A DNA stretch of 64,000 bases from Dirofilaria immitis (Eukaryota > Nematoda > Chromadorea > Rhabditida > Onchocercidae): contig JAKNDB010000108.1 in assembly GCA_024305405.1 (NCBI GenBank), forward strand, positions 558,001 to 622,000. Reading direction: 5' to 3'. The first letter of the stretch is position 1; the number at the start of each line of letters is the position of its first letter. The translations under genes were made by a program, and so were the position numbers. Below the pieces are notes generated by a model that saw only the letters and a list, made by a program, of their open reading frames with translations, was not told the DNA's origin and searched no databases. This document shows positions 53,039 through 64,000 of the stretch, in pieces.

Positions 53039-54424
53039 CTCAACAGTTGAATTCAGAAAGAAAAAAATAATTCTGTTATCACTGACAAAATCGAAATTAC
53101 TTGCTTGCATTTACGAGACGATTTTCTAATTATATGAGTTTTATCTTTTCAAATAAATCGCGTGTCGAGATAAATCCATTTTAGTCTCGAATTCTTTTCA
53201 TATCAGTCTCATTTCAAAAGTCGCTTTATATAACATGTTAACTAATATTTGAAATGCTTAGAAACACAAAGGAACGAGGAACTGATCAAGTTTATACTCG
53301 ATCACCTGTTTCTACCTGTACAAATCTCATTCTATATTTATCAATTTTATATAGCCTAAAGAAGGAGAAGTATTTTCTGTGGTAGTACCAGAGAAACTGA
53401 ATTAAAAATTCGTGTTAAATAGCCTCGTAGTTATATTATACATTTGAATTTAAGTTTTAAATTTTGAAATCTAAGAAATGTTTACTTTGGAATATTTTTA
53501 ATTTCATTTGATAAAACTTGCCTACTTTTAGGACAATTTTTTTTTTGAACAATATATTAGAAACGATTCAATCGAAATGAATTGAATTGAATTTGCTTGG
53601 CGAAATAATAAATGAATTTATAAATAGTTAAAATTCTTCTATTACGATTTCTAATTTTTCAATATTTCTCTATCGAAACTTTGTAAAAGTTTCAACTTAA
53701 TCAAAAATTAGTTTAATTCTCATCCCGAAAGTTTGAAATATTTTCCATATATGTACAACAACAACAACGACGAAATAAAACATTTATTGATTAATGACAA
53801 ATTATAGCGAAAAAAAGCTTTTAGATATGAGAAATAAAGATGTAAACATTAAATATATGGCCTGTTCCAGAAAACATCGTATCACAAATCCCGATTTTTT
53901 TTTTTCATCCATTTAGAAATCATAAAATTCGTTATCCATTTCTCATATAACTCCATTTTTCATTCGTCGAGCATTTTGATTGTCACCTCCATTGTATCAT
54001 TTTTTTTTTTGTCAAATTTCTATATGCCTAAAAAGATTGTCATATTTTCACAAAATATTCATTCAAATTGAAAAGTTATTCTTGTAATGTTTCGAAACTT
54101 TGGAAACCTCTAAATTATCATAGTTCTTAGAATGTTTATAATCATTTTCAAATAATGCTAGTAAAATTTTTACACTCTTGATTTACAAAATTTGTTTTAT
54201 TTTATAAAAAAATTTGTTATACGTAGCAAAAAAAAAAAAAAAAAACGAGTGAACAAGCAAAAATAAATGATAATATGAATTATCAGTTAATTAAGCATAT
54301 TTTCAATAAAATTATAAATTATTCGCAAAAAAGCTATTTTTAAATCACTCCTTTTAAAATAATACGAATATCTATTTCTTCTTTTCATACATTCCAATTA
54401 TATCAAATTCAAGAATAATGTAAA

Positions 54425-54449
54425 ACACACACACACACACACACACACA
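54425..54449. repeat. (CA)n microsatellite
   Basis: Twelve uninterrupted CA units, 270 bases upstream of the small secreted-protein gene. Confidence 0.95.
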
Positions 54450-54722
54450 AATGGAAAAATTTTTTTAAAATATTTTTGAAAAGTCAATTTAACAAAAAAA
54501 AACAAAAAACTAATAAACGAATAAATATGAGGAAAAAATACCATTAAGATTTCGAGAAAATTTTTTTAGGATATTTTTGAAAGAATATTTTATTTTAATA
54601 TTCTATTCTTTTTTTTTTTTATTTTTTATTATCATTGATTTATATCATATTTGAAATGCATAAAATTTTTTTTTTGTGAAATTTGAATTTTTGATAATTA
54701 TAGAAAATGAACAGTTTTTTGG

Positions 54723-55786
54723 ATGCCAATTTTTTTAATTATGTTGATTTCATCGTTTACAACAACATTCGCGCAATTTTTCCCAGACACATTTATGAAT
54801 TTTGGTAAGTTTTATTAGTACTATCATAGTTAATTGATTGTTACCTGAAAGGTAACAATACTAATAATAGAAGTAAATTATTAAATTATCTAGGAAAATT
54901 CTAAAAAATCATTTATACAATTTCAATTAATTAAAAATGTGATATAGAAGGGTAGGAAAGCGTGGAATTATTTTAATTAAAAATTCACCTTTTTCTTTTT
55001 TTTTTTTAAATGAAAGTTTTAAAATGATATAGGAACAACGAGAAATACTGAAAATCCGATAAAAATAGCGAAATATCGACGACAATATTTTCCATTTATG
55101 CCTTATTGGCAAGCGATTGATGAAGCTATTATTAACAGCATAAGTAAAGCTATGTTAAATATTTCCTTACAAATAATTTGACTAATTAAAAATAAATTTA
55201 AATTTAAATTTAAACAAAATCTTTTTAAATTAATTTAAAAATAAAAATCATTTTAATAATTCAATCATTTAACAAATAGCAGAAAATGATAGATATCGTA
55301 ATGAAATTAAAATAAATACAATATGAATACAATATTTAGTAAAATTTTCAATAAACTAATAAATGAATTTGTATTTAATATAATATTTTTCATTTTATAA
55401 TTAATATTATCTCAACGATAGTTTATTGTCCTGATAAGTTTATCAAATAAATTCATATTTAGAAATAATTTTTCACCCCTTTAAAACTTTTCTTTTAATA
55501 AAAATTTGAAATGATTAGAAATATTTTTAAATTTTAAAATTTAATCATCTTTTCATCTCTAGATTATCCAACTAATGGTTACATTGAGAAAGGAATGATT
55601 GCACGAGAGCCAGTATATTTAACACTATATCAAAATGGAATGAGAAAACGAATAGCCATTGGTCAAATGAATGATAGAGCAAGTTTTGCTCGATCACTGG
55701 CTAATATTGATGTCGATGATGAGTATTCCAGAAAAAATCTATTTCGACTATTGGCTTTAAATGGTGCTCATGAATTTGGTAAATGA
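54723..55786 (+). CDS. Small secreted protein of unknown family
   Basis: Three exons (54723-54804, 55033-55143, 55563-55786) join cleanly to 138 residues. Residues 1-17 form a clear signal peptide (MPIFLIMLISSFTTTFA). The chain is cysteine-free and carries basic-pair sites: YRRQ, MRKRI and SRKN. The last residues are HEFGK before TGA, so Phe-Gly-Lys is the C-terminus. Basic cleavage sites plus a terminal Gly-Lys are the layout of many neuropeptide precursors (Gly as amide donor), but no repeated peptide and no family I know is present, so that role is only a suggestion. The last codons also contain a G|GTAAAT that could be a donor to an unseen exon. The gene is convergent with the TGF-beta ligand, 0.84 kb away. 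Exon boundaries are supported by phase and consensus splice sites. Confidence 0.6.
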
Positions 55787-56622
55787 ATGAATGATATGAT
55801 CGAGAAATATTATCGAGAAAACAGAATGTAAAAAATTTTCCTGACAATAAGTGAAATCTTTGCTTATGGAAGCAAAATGGGCTGTAATTTATACTTAAAT
55901 TGTGATATGACAATAAAATATTTCTGTCATAATGTTTCATCTATATCAATTAATTCAATATTGCTAAATATCTTAATCAGGTAAGAATATCTGATACAAT
56001 AAATAAATGAATAGCAAAGTATACGATAAAGGTAAAAAAACTTTTTTTTCAAAAAAGCATTAAATATAATATTTTGAAATTTGCTAAAATTGTATGTTTA
56101 ATCTTAGTAATTGATAAAATTTTCATTTTATCAAAAATTATTTTATTATTTAAATTCTTATAAGTAAACAATAAACGATCTGAAATAGTTCCTCTTTGAT
56201 ACATATTGATATTTAATCATTTAATCATTTGTTGTATACTATTTATTGGAAAAATTTTAAATATTTTCAAGTTGTAATCATATCATATTGTTAAATTTTA
56301 TTGCTTTCATGATAATACATATAATAGTAGTAGCAGAATATGAATTCTTATTATGCAAAATTTTAATAATATTACGAATTTGCTTGAGGTATTTATTCAA
56401 TAAGATAAAATTTAAAAGGAATAAAGCTTAAAAGAGAAATTTAAATTTTTTTTTTTAATAAATAAATATGAATGAGATTGAGGTTTTATTAATGTACTAA
56501 ATTTTTAATCATAATCATTTCATCAAATAAATATTATTTATGATAAAATATGAAAATATTGATTAATTTTTAATTAAATATTTTATAATTGTTACACAAT
56601 TTTTTTTTTTACCGTATTACAA
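55787..56622. other. Short intergenic region between convergent genes
   Basis: A/T-rich 3' flanks of the secreted-protein and TGF-beta genes, with poly-T runs near 56.45 and 56.6 kb. Nothing else seen. Confidence 0.7.
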
Positions 56623-59600
56623 TTACAAACAAGCACATGAATTAACAATCATTCGTGGATAATTTTTCAATACAACATTATCCATTTCATCATAGTAAAG
56701 TAATGTTAATGAATCCATTTTATCCGGTGCACAACATACATCCGGAACGTATGGATTTAGGCCCAATCGATGAATTATTGATTGAACGATCGCATGATTT
56801 GATGGATTTACTTCCTAAAGGCATTATTTATTCTGATCCTATATTAGTGAAAAAATTGAAATGTATGAATAGAAAATAAAATTTTCTATTCATAGATCAT
56901 ATAGATAATTTATATTTTATCAAATTCAAACAAAAAAAAACGAAAAAAAAATGAAACCTTTTAAGTGGAAAAGGGCATGTACCACTACAATAATGTGCTT
57001 CAAATGATGTTGGCGCAATAATCCAATGTTCCCATCCTATATCTCGAAATCGTACATTCAATTTTTCTATTCTACATCTCTAAGAATAGAATAGCATTTT
57101 CTTAGAAATGCTAAGCAACAAATTCATTATACAAACTCATTAAAACTTTGCAAAATGTGCATCGTTAATCATCAATTCACTTTAACATAATTCGAAAAGG
57201 TAAACTAATCGTTTAAAGATGATGAATAGTAGTAGGATGTTGAAATGTTAAAATTTTGCAATAATATGTTTATACACACATCCGTAGTAAACAATAATAA
57301 TGATATACCTGCAATGAATAAGTATCCCCTGGAAGTAGTACCACTGTAACATCATCATTATCATCCTTTTTTCCTCTATAAAAGGTGTAGGTGGAAGTGT
57401 TGTAAATTTTCGTGGTAAATTCTTCTTCATACCAAAACCCATCATTGGATCATTTCGAAAAGTGCTACGAAGTTTTTGTTGTTTACGACGTTGTAATGAT
57501 CGTTCCTGCAATAATTTAAATTATTTATTACATCATTTTATTCAAAAATAACAAACATTTACTTAAAAATTTTTTTTTGTTTTCTTTTCATCCTACTATC
57601 AACAATTATAATATCATAATAAACATAGCTAAATTTATATAAATTAATAATATTCATAGATTAATTTATCAAAGGGCAAATATCATTTATATTTTATATA
57701 TGGGTAAAATACCCGCTTATATTTTCATACATGGATTACTTTCAACAATACCATGGGCAAATATCGTTTGAATCTTATTGTGCATGAACAAGTATCATTT
57801 ATATCTTATGCATGGGTAAAATACCTTTACATCTTATACATTGACAAATATCGTTTATATTTAATACATGGGTAAAATACCCTTACATCATCTTATATAT
57901 TCTAAATTTTCTATAAAATTAAGAATAAGTAATATATGCGAAATAATTATAAAATTTCGTATAAATAATATTATAATATTGCAAATTAATATTACCTATT
58001 TTGCATTTTGCATATTTGCATTATATTTCTTAGATATGTCATGTATTATCATCATTGTATGAACAACTAAACAATAACTAAAATAGAAGAGGCCAAGATC
58101 AAGGTTGAAACCAAGATGATATCTATGTTTAGATCATTCATTTTCGAGAACTCAATATCTCATCCATATAATTTTCTCATTTGTCAGCCTATTACAATTC
58201 TTGACAACAAAATTTTGATGTTATCAGGAGGAAAATTATGCATAAAAATATTCTTCATCTTTTATTATGCTTACGAAGTTTTAGCTTTTAAAAATAACAA
58301 CGTATAAAATGAGAAATGCTGTAAATATCGTAAAGAAAATTAAAAAAAAATGCAAAGAGAAAATTTATATAATTTTTTTTAAAGAAAATATCTAATTGAA
58401 ATAGTTAAATTTAAAATAAAATATAACTTATATTTTATGCTATTCCATACTATACTATTCCATACTTTAGTTGCAAACAGTTTTGTAATTCAGTATAGGA
58501 AACTAAAATCGATGAATATTAATTTGCATTGACAGGTGATAATAACAAAGTAATGATATTGCTCGTTATTTCGCCTGATTAATCTTCTTAAAATTTTTAT
58601 TAATTTTCGAGAATTCGTAAGTTATAATTTGAAGAATGCACAGAGTCAACGTTCTAATGAAGGTGTATGTTACCTATGTTATCTTGAAGGTATTCTAATA
58701 AAGGTATATATTATCATGTAAAAATATCATAAAGCAAAAATAGCATAATTCCTATATTAAATTATCAAAGTAATAAAAATGAATCAAAATTTTTTCCAAA
58801 ACTTTCGATATATGAATTTTTTTCTCGTGTCAAAAAAAAAAAGAAAAGAATTGAAAAAAACGAATACTTGTTTTCGATCTCGAAGTATTCGTGGTCCTAA
58901 ATCTCGAAATTTTTTAAGATGTCGCTCAGTCTGTTCTAAATTATCACCAGCACCATCATACTTTTCTTTCGCTGAATATACGTAATACTGCGACATCCGT
59001 TTTGAGCGCTTTTTAGTCATTTCAGATGGAGCATCTCAAAAAAGCTTTTTTTTTTTTTCTTCAAAGGTTGAATTAATTTTAGAGCAACTTTGTTTGTTAG
59101 TTTATTAGAATATATTGTAATTAATTTCATATTATTTGTATAAAATAAAAGAAAAAAAAACTATTGGTAATTAAATCTTATCAAATATGTAAATTTGATG
59201 TAAAATTAAAATATTTATTGATAAATTTAACCGATATGTAAATTAGGCATTGTTTTGGCATTAAATGCTGATTGAAATTTTATCCTATCAGCAAGCATTG
59301 GTTCATTAGCATGGATAAGCAGGAAAGGTGTATTCCGTTTGATCAATTCAGTACATTTAATCTTTTTACCGTTTCGTAAAACTGAAATTTTTAATTATTT
59401 AGTTTATGCATTAGTTTAGATTTCATATAAAACTTTGCTAAATTAATTACTTAAATTATTAGACAAAGTTTTGCTCAAATTTTTATCAAAATGAATAGAG
59501 AAATAATTTTTTGCATAATCTCGATCACAATAACCGCAGCTTTATTTTTCACTCAATTATGCCAATATCGAGAGCAAAACAGTTATGCTAATCAGTACGT

Positions 59601-61765
59601 TAGATAATTATAGTAATTATGGTCAAATAATTAATTGTTCATTAAAAATTTATGCTATAATGAGTAAATTAGTCATGTTATATGGCAATCGTATGATTAG
59701 TTGCAAATAATCAGAAAGTATACCTTTGCAGCAATAATAGTTTGATTTGCCTGTAATGCTTCAGTAATTAAGTTTGTCATATTGAAGCTAAGCCAATAAT
59801 GTGAAATTGTAATAGGCGCTAATCGTATAGTTTGTGCTTTTGTATTATTTTTGAAAATTCCAATAACTTTTACAATTTCTCGCATTTGTTTCCATATGAA
59901 ACGACGCTTATAATGAATGTTATAATGTAATTCAGCTTGAATTACCTGTAATATAAGCAATTTTAAGATGTTTAATATCTTTGCAAATATACTTATATAA
60001 AATCATTTCGAAGGATTCAAATTAAACGATATAAATATCAATTAATTATTCTATACCTTTTTTTTTTCGCAAATTTAATTTATAAAATAAATCATTTAAT
60101 ATTTGTTCATAATTATGTAAACAATATAATTGCTAATTACTGGATAATTTAATAAGAATAATTTAAAAAAGAAAAAAAACGAATCGATGAATATTTACAT
60201 TTCATAATTATTTCTTTTACCATATCAACAAATAAAATATCAAAAACTTATAACTAATCAATATCTACGATTCAAAATTTAAGAAAAAAAAAGACAACTA
60301 AATTTGTTAAAAATTAAATAAATAATTTGGAAATGAACAAATGAAAGTTCAATTTGTGTAAGATTGTCAAGTACTAATTTCAAAAACATCTGCTATAAAT
60401 TATGCATTAAAAAAAAAAAATAAGCCAATGATAAATTGGTACATTTGATACAAAGGTATATTATGTTGTTGCACACCTGTTCATTTGGCTTAATTGCATT
60501 CAGCTTAAATATCAACAGTTCTTCATCAAACATTGTTCCTGAAATATGATCACATTCTTAAATATTAATTAAAAATAATTTATTTTTAATAAGTTGTTAG
60601 CTTTTTGCTCATTTTTTTTCTCCTAAAATAATGGAAAATCATTATATTTGCATTATATTATTAAAAATTTTTTCCAAAATTTAATTTTAATTAAAAATAT
60701 TTTTTCATTTTAAAAAATATAAATATTGCCGAAAATCAACTGCTAATTGATTTTTTTTTAATCACAGGTGTAAAAAAATGATACCTTAGTGATAATGATA
60801 AAATGAATATTATTAAAATACCATTAATGATTATCCATGATTTAAAATTTGAGCTTATTAAAGTTTGATTGATAAAATGAATATTATTAAAATATCATTA
60901 ATGATTATCCATGATTTGAAATTTGAGCTTATTTAAGTTTGATTGAGTTATTTCAAAATGATTTCAATGAAATAAATATTGAACTCTCTATGAGTTTATT
61001 CTAAAAATTTTAAGTTTTAAATTTCTTCACCAATTATTGGATTGATACTTCGTACAATATTCCCAAGTGGTTGACGTTTTAAATCGCCATTTTCCTTGTA
61101 TCTGTTGAACAAACGTAGCATATATTTTGAAGCAGCGCCATCAATACGTGACGTATTAGGCCGTACGACATTATCTATGATAAGTTTTTCTTTTTAGGAA
61201 CTTTATTTAAAGAAATTACGATAGATAGGATGAAATAAGATCGAATGAAATGTTTGATAAGCGCTATCAGTACGTGATATAGTAGGCCATACGACATTAT
61301 CTACGGTAAGTTTTTTTTAGGAATATAAACGGGATGAAATAGGATGAAATGGAACGATTGATAAGCGCTATTAGTACGTACATAGTAGGCTGTACGACAT
61401 TATCTACAGTAAGTTTCTGCAAGGATTTTATTTAAAAAAAATTACGATAAATAGGATAAAATAGAATCGCTTGATAAGCGCTATCAGTACGTGATATAGT
61501 AGACCATACGACACTATCTACGGTACATTTTTTTTTAGGAATATAAATGGAATAAAATAGGATCAAATGAAATGATTGATAACTGATTAAAAATGAAGTA
61601 AAATATAAACATACCTGGTAATTGTTTGAAATCCAACAATTCCTTAACAGTTTTTTGCAAAATTGCTATTTGCTTTTCATTTGGCTTCAAAATTAAGCAA
61701 TCAATGAAGCAAATGTAAATTAACAGTAATATTATTAATAACTTTAGTTCAATTAAATGTTTCAT
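56623..61765 (-). CDS. TGF-beta superfamily ligand (BMP/GDF type)
   Basis: Secreted dimeric signalling ligand. Exons on the minus strand: 61765-61615, 61174-61031, 60539-60477, 59945-59724, 59381-59232, 59034-58868, 57505-57309, 57079-56958, 56814-56623; about 384 residues. Exon 1 encodes a signal peptide (MKHLIELKLLIILLLIYIC...). The prodomain includes SKYMLRLFNRYKENG, FDEELLIFKLNAIKPNE, IQAELHYN and KRNTPFLLIHANE. A furin-type RSKR lies in exon 6. The C-terminal cystine-knot domain has all seven Cys: KCRI-type start (RCRIEKLNVRFRDIGWEHW), HYCSGTCPFPL, VCCAPDKM and the terminal CAC; NHAIVQSIIH is also conserved. Exon 7 is one base short (A run at 57367-57372), the exon 8/9 junction one base short, and the exon 3/4 and 4/5 junctions show phase conflicts. 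The subfamily (dbl-1, tig-2 or unc-129 like) is not resolved. Confidence 0.9.
57672..57900. repeat. Degenerate tandem repeat in TGF-beta intron 6, about 55-bp units
   Basis: Four related copies of ACAAATATCGTTTATAT and three of ATGGGTAAAATACCC alternate in order, with CTTATAT linkers. The clearest period is 55 bases (57786 to 57841). Confidence 0.8.
60797..60944. repeat. Two-copy tandem repeat in TGF-beta intron 2, period 74
   Basis: Copies at 60797-60870 and 60871-60944 differ at only a few positions. Each starts GATAAAATGAATATTATTAA. Confidence 0.9.
61135..61584. repeat. Four-unit tandem repeat spanning the TGF-beta intron 1/exon 2 boundary
   Basis: Units start near 61135, 61261, 61365 and 61478 (about 104-126 bases each). 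Each contains GCGC-ATCA-TACGTGA, TAGTAGGCC or variant, TACGACATTATCTA and a downstream GATA-GGAT-AAATAG block. The first unit includes the real 3' splice site and first codons of exon 2; the other three are diverged copies inside the intron. Confidence 0.85.
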
Positions 61766-61771
61766 TTCATT

Positions 61772-61780
61772 TCTGTAAAT
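61772..61780 (-). promoter_or_regulatory. Candidate leader-splice acceptor at the TGF-beta start
   Basis: On the minus strand ATTATTTACAG ends at 61773, leaving only seven bases before the ATG at 61765. The spacing is typical of nematode trans-splice sites. It could instead be a 5' UTR intron end. Confidence 0.45.
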
Positions 61781-64000
61781 AATTCATCGTATTATTTATT
61801 TACATTTTTTGATAAAATTTCATCATTGCTTGAAACATTTTAAAAATTACTATTATTATTGATTTGATTTTTGTTTTTGTTTTTTTTTTTAAAAAAAAAG
61901 ATCATTTATTTTTAACTTATCATTTTTAAAATAATATATGTATATACATTGATAATATGCAATGTTAATTGGCAAATTTTATAAGATAAAAATTTTTATC
62001 AAAATCATAAATTAAAATTAATATGAAAAATAATATAACTAAATTAGTTACAACAAAGTTGCTTTCTTTTCTTCATGCCTTAGTAATCAAGTTTAATTTC
62101 TCGAAAAAAAAATAAGAAAGTTAGTATATCAAAATTTTCCCTAGGATTATTAGCAATATCTTAATTTCAATTTCATTTTTATTAAGTATCTAAAATGGCG
62201 TAAATTTTAACCAAACTGATAATTTGAAATTATTGAAACAACAAATTCAGAAAAGATTCAATTATTGAATATAAATAAATTATTTTCAATATTATCAATA
62301 TGTAAATTGTACTGATTATTTAGAGTTAAAGCATATATGGTATATTATTTTTTAATTAGTTTTATTAGTGAGATAATTTCGATAATTCATTTCATTTTTG
62401 TTTTTATTTGCAACCTTGAAAAGTTTCAAATTATTTTTGTCGTTCTAATTTTTATCACAATATCGCACAAATATACGATCAGAATTGTAGTAACATGATC
62501 GTACGATGGCTATACGACAGCTTTCATCAAATAATTTGATTATTGTAGTAATAGAATGACCAATGAATGATGTTCTCGAATTTACTTAATTCAATAAACG
62601 AAGTGATCATAAATGCGGTAATGATAAATGCATATTAGATTCGATAGATGCAAATAATTCATGATAGGAAAATGAATCAGTGATACGGAAGCTTTAGTAA
62701 TATTTTTAAAATCATCAAGGGATAGATCCTGGAAAAATGACCAATGAAAAATTTTAATGCAAGAAAGTTTCTATTGACCTTTTTCTTGAAACATAAAAAG
62801 ATGATTTGATCATTAGAAGTGAAGAAAAAAAAGAAGAAACTTATATAATAAAAACTTTTTAAAATTAAAACAATAGAATAGATGATATGATAATATATTT
62901 CCTGTTTTTATCAAATTTTATAAAAAGTTTTTTCGATGATTAGAATAAGCTATGGATCAATAAAACTCTATAAAGCCTTTGACCGACTTATTTATGATCA
63001 TATCCGTATCGATTCTCTAATTCATTATATTAGTTTAAGGATACTGTAGAGGAATTATTTTCTTCTTTATCATAGTATATTAAAAATTTTATCATTTCAT
63101 ACGGTTGTACTCACTATTCATCTTATACTATAATCTTTAATTCCAAGTCCAATAATCTCGTAAGTATCTAAAACATCTCTTCTTAATTGTCAAAAAGTTG
63201 GATCATTTCAGGAAGGAACAGTAACAAGTAATTATCAATCTTTTATGGCTAACAATTATCATACAGGTAAATCTGAAATTGATCGTTTCAGGTAGCAATT
63301 CATTAATTATTAGATTCATATTAATTAAATTAATAAAATAAGGAAGAAATTGAAGCAAATCTTTCAAAAAAATTTTCCATACTATACAAATGTATCAATT
63401 TAAATTAAATTAAATGGAAATAAATATTTGTAATCGAAGTGCAAGATAAATGATTCAACGCTCAAAAGTTTATCATTTATCAAATTAATAAATTCTACCG
63501 TTTCCCTCCTCCACCTCCCCTTCCTCATTATTGCTTTGTGCGGAAGAATTTGTGGAAAAGTGGGTGGGAAATGTTGAAAATGAAGAAGATGAAGTTAAAC
63601 AAGCAATTTTATGAATTTGTAAAATCTGTTGAGGAAATTAGTAATCTAACAGAGGATATTAGTAGAGAGAGGATTGGAATGAATTAAGGACAAAGAAGAA
63701 CATATGTAAAAGATAGGACAGTTGTTTAAAGGTGAAATAAGTAGGAAGAAGATGATGAAGAAGAGGAGGAGGAGGAGGAGGGGGAGGAGGAGGAGGAAAA
63801 AGATGATGAAGTGGAGGAGGAGAAGAAGGAAGAAAATGATAAAGAGGAGGAGAAGGAGGAGGAAGAGGAAGACGAAGTTTGAAAAATAGGCTGAAATGGA
63901 AATTGAAAGAACAATGAAAGAATAAATGAATTAAAGCTGAAATTTTCAGTAATTCTCGATATTAATTAACAGGTGATAAAAATGATGAAAGTAAAATAGT
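61773..64000. other. Gene-poor region upstream of the TGF-beta ligand
   Basis: A/T-rich DNA presumed to include the ligand promoter. It ends in a purine-rich GGA/GAA tract (about 63746-63880) that creates a poly-serine minus-strand frame. No gene recognised. Confidence 0.6.
63746..63880. repeat. Purine-rich (GGA/GAA/GAT)n tract
   Basis: About 135 bases, nearly all purine on the plus strand, made of GAG, GAA and GAT triplets. Confidence 0.9.

Larger units (their letters stand above)
49468..54722. other. Gene-poor region between DENND6 and the small secreted-protein gene
   Basis: 5.2 kb, mainly A/T-rich. It contains a long CT microsatellite (52982-53033) and a CA microsatellite (54425-54449). 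From about 51.85 to 52.6 kb composition is more balanced and includes a weak exon-like minus-strand frame listed separately. No complete gene could be built. Confidence 0.6.

Noticed and set aside
56655..56879. Plus-strand 74-codon open frame containing HPERMDLGPIDELLIERS
   Set aside because: It lies antisense over the last TGF-beta exon, whose minus-strand frame has NHAIVQSIIH, VCCAPDKM and a terminal CAC. It is a shadow.
63726..63914. Minus-strand poly-serine protein
   Set aside because: Reverse translation of the purine-rich GGA/GAA tract.
1..64000. tRNA, rRNA, CRISPR or intact transposon
   Set aside because: I looked for T-loop-like motifs, repeat-spacer regularity, terminal inverted repeats with transposase frames and reverse-transcriptase motifs, and recognised none. 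A tRNA scan and repeat search would be needed for certainty.

Overview
The window is strongly A+T-rich eukaryotic nuclear DNA. It holds intron-rich, metazoan-type genes (9 to 22 short coding exons each, GT-AG introns with TTTCAG/TTTTAG-like acceptors), many homopolymer runs and microsatellites, and long gene-poor stretches. Protein features (a MAX-2/PAK-type kinase, an EXC-5/FGD-type DH-PH-FYVE-PH protein, a BMP/GDF-type ligand) together with base composition fit a nematode. A spirurid/filarial-like worm is my best guess; this is inference from sequence style, not from a database match. Six conserved genes and one unrecognised small secreted-protein gene were rebuilt exon by exon from splice sites and reading-frame continuity. 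No rRNA, tRNA, CRISPR array or intact transposon was recognised. 

Layout: 1-10367 is gene-poor, low-complexity DNA. 10368-16224 (+) is a group I p21-activated kinase with CRIB and kinase domains and a possible internal alternative first exon. 19074-25616 (-) is V-ATPase V0 subunit a in 20 exons, convergent with the kinase. 25651-32050 is a long non-coding stretch between divergent genes. 32051-34673 (+) is methionine aminopeptidase 1. 35922-43108 (-) is a FYVE/RhoGEF protein of the FGD/EXC-5 family. 45405-49467 (+) is DENND6, a DENN-domain Rab GEF. 49468-54722 is mostly non-coding, with one weak exon-like frame near 52.4 kb. 54723-55786 (+) encodes a 138-residue secreted protein of unknown family. 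56623-61765 (-) is a TGF-beta superfamily ligand. 61773-64000 is non-coding. Strands largely alternate and no pair is spaced like an operon. 

The most striking observation is that four of the six conserved genes (V-ATPase a, FGD, DENND6, TGF-beta) carry many apparent one-base frameshifts, nearly all losing one base from a short A/T run inside a conserved exon, while the PAK and MetAP1 reading frames are intact. The simplest reading is consensus error in a long-read assembly. It explains why conventional ORF calls fragment these genes. Biological alternatives (decay, slippage) are less likely but testable. Other points of interest are a possible CRIB-less kinase isoform, a GC-AG intron, a degenerate exon-boundary tandem repeat in a TGF-beta intron, an unusual CX4C FYVE finger, and the unknown secreted protein.
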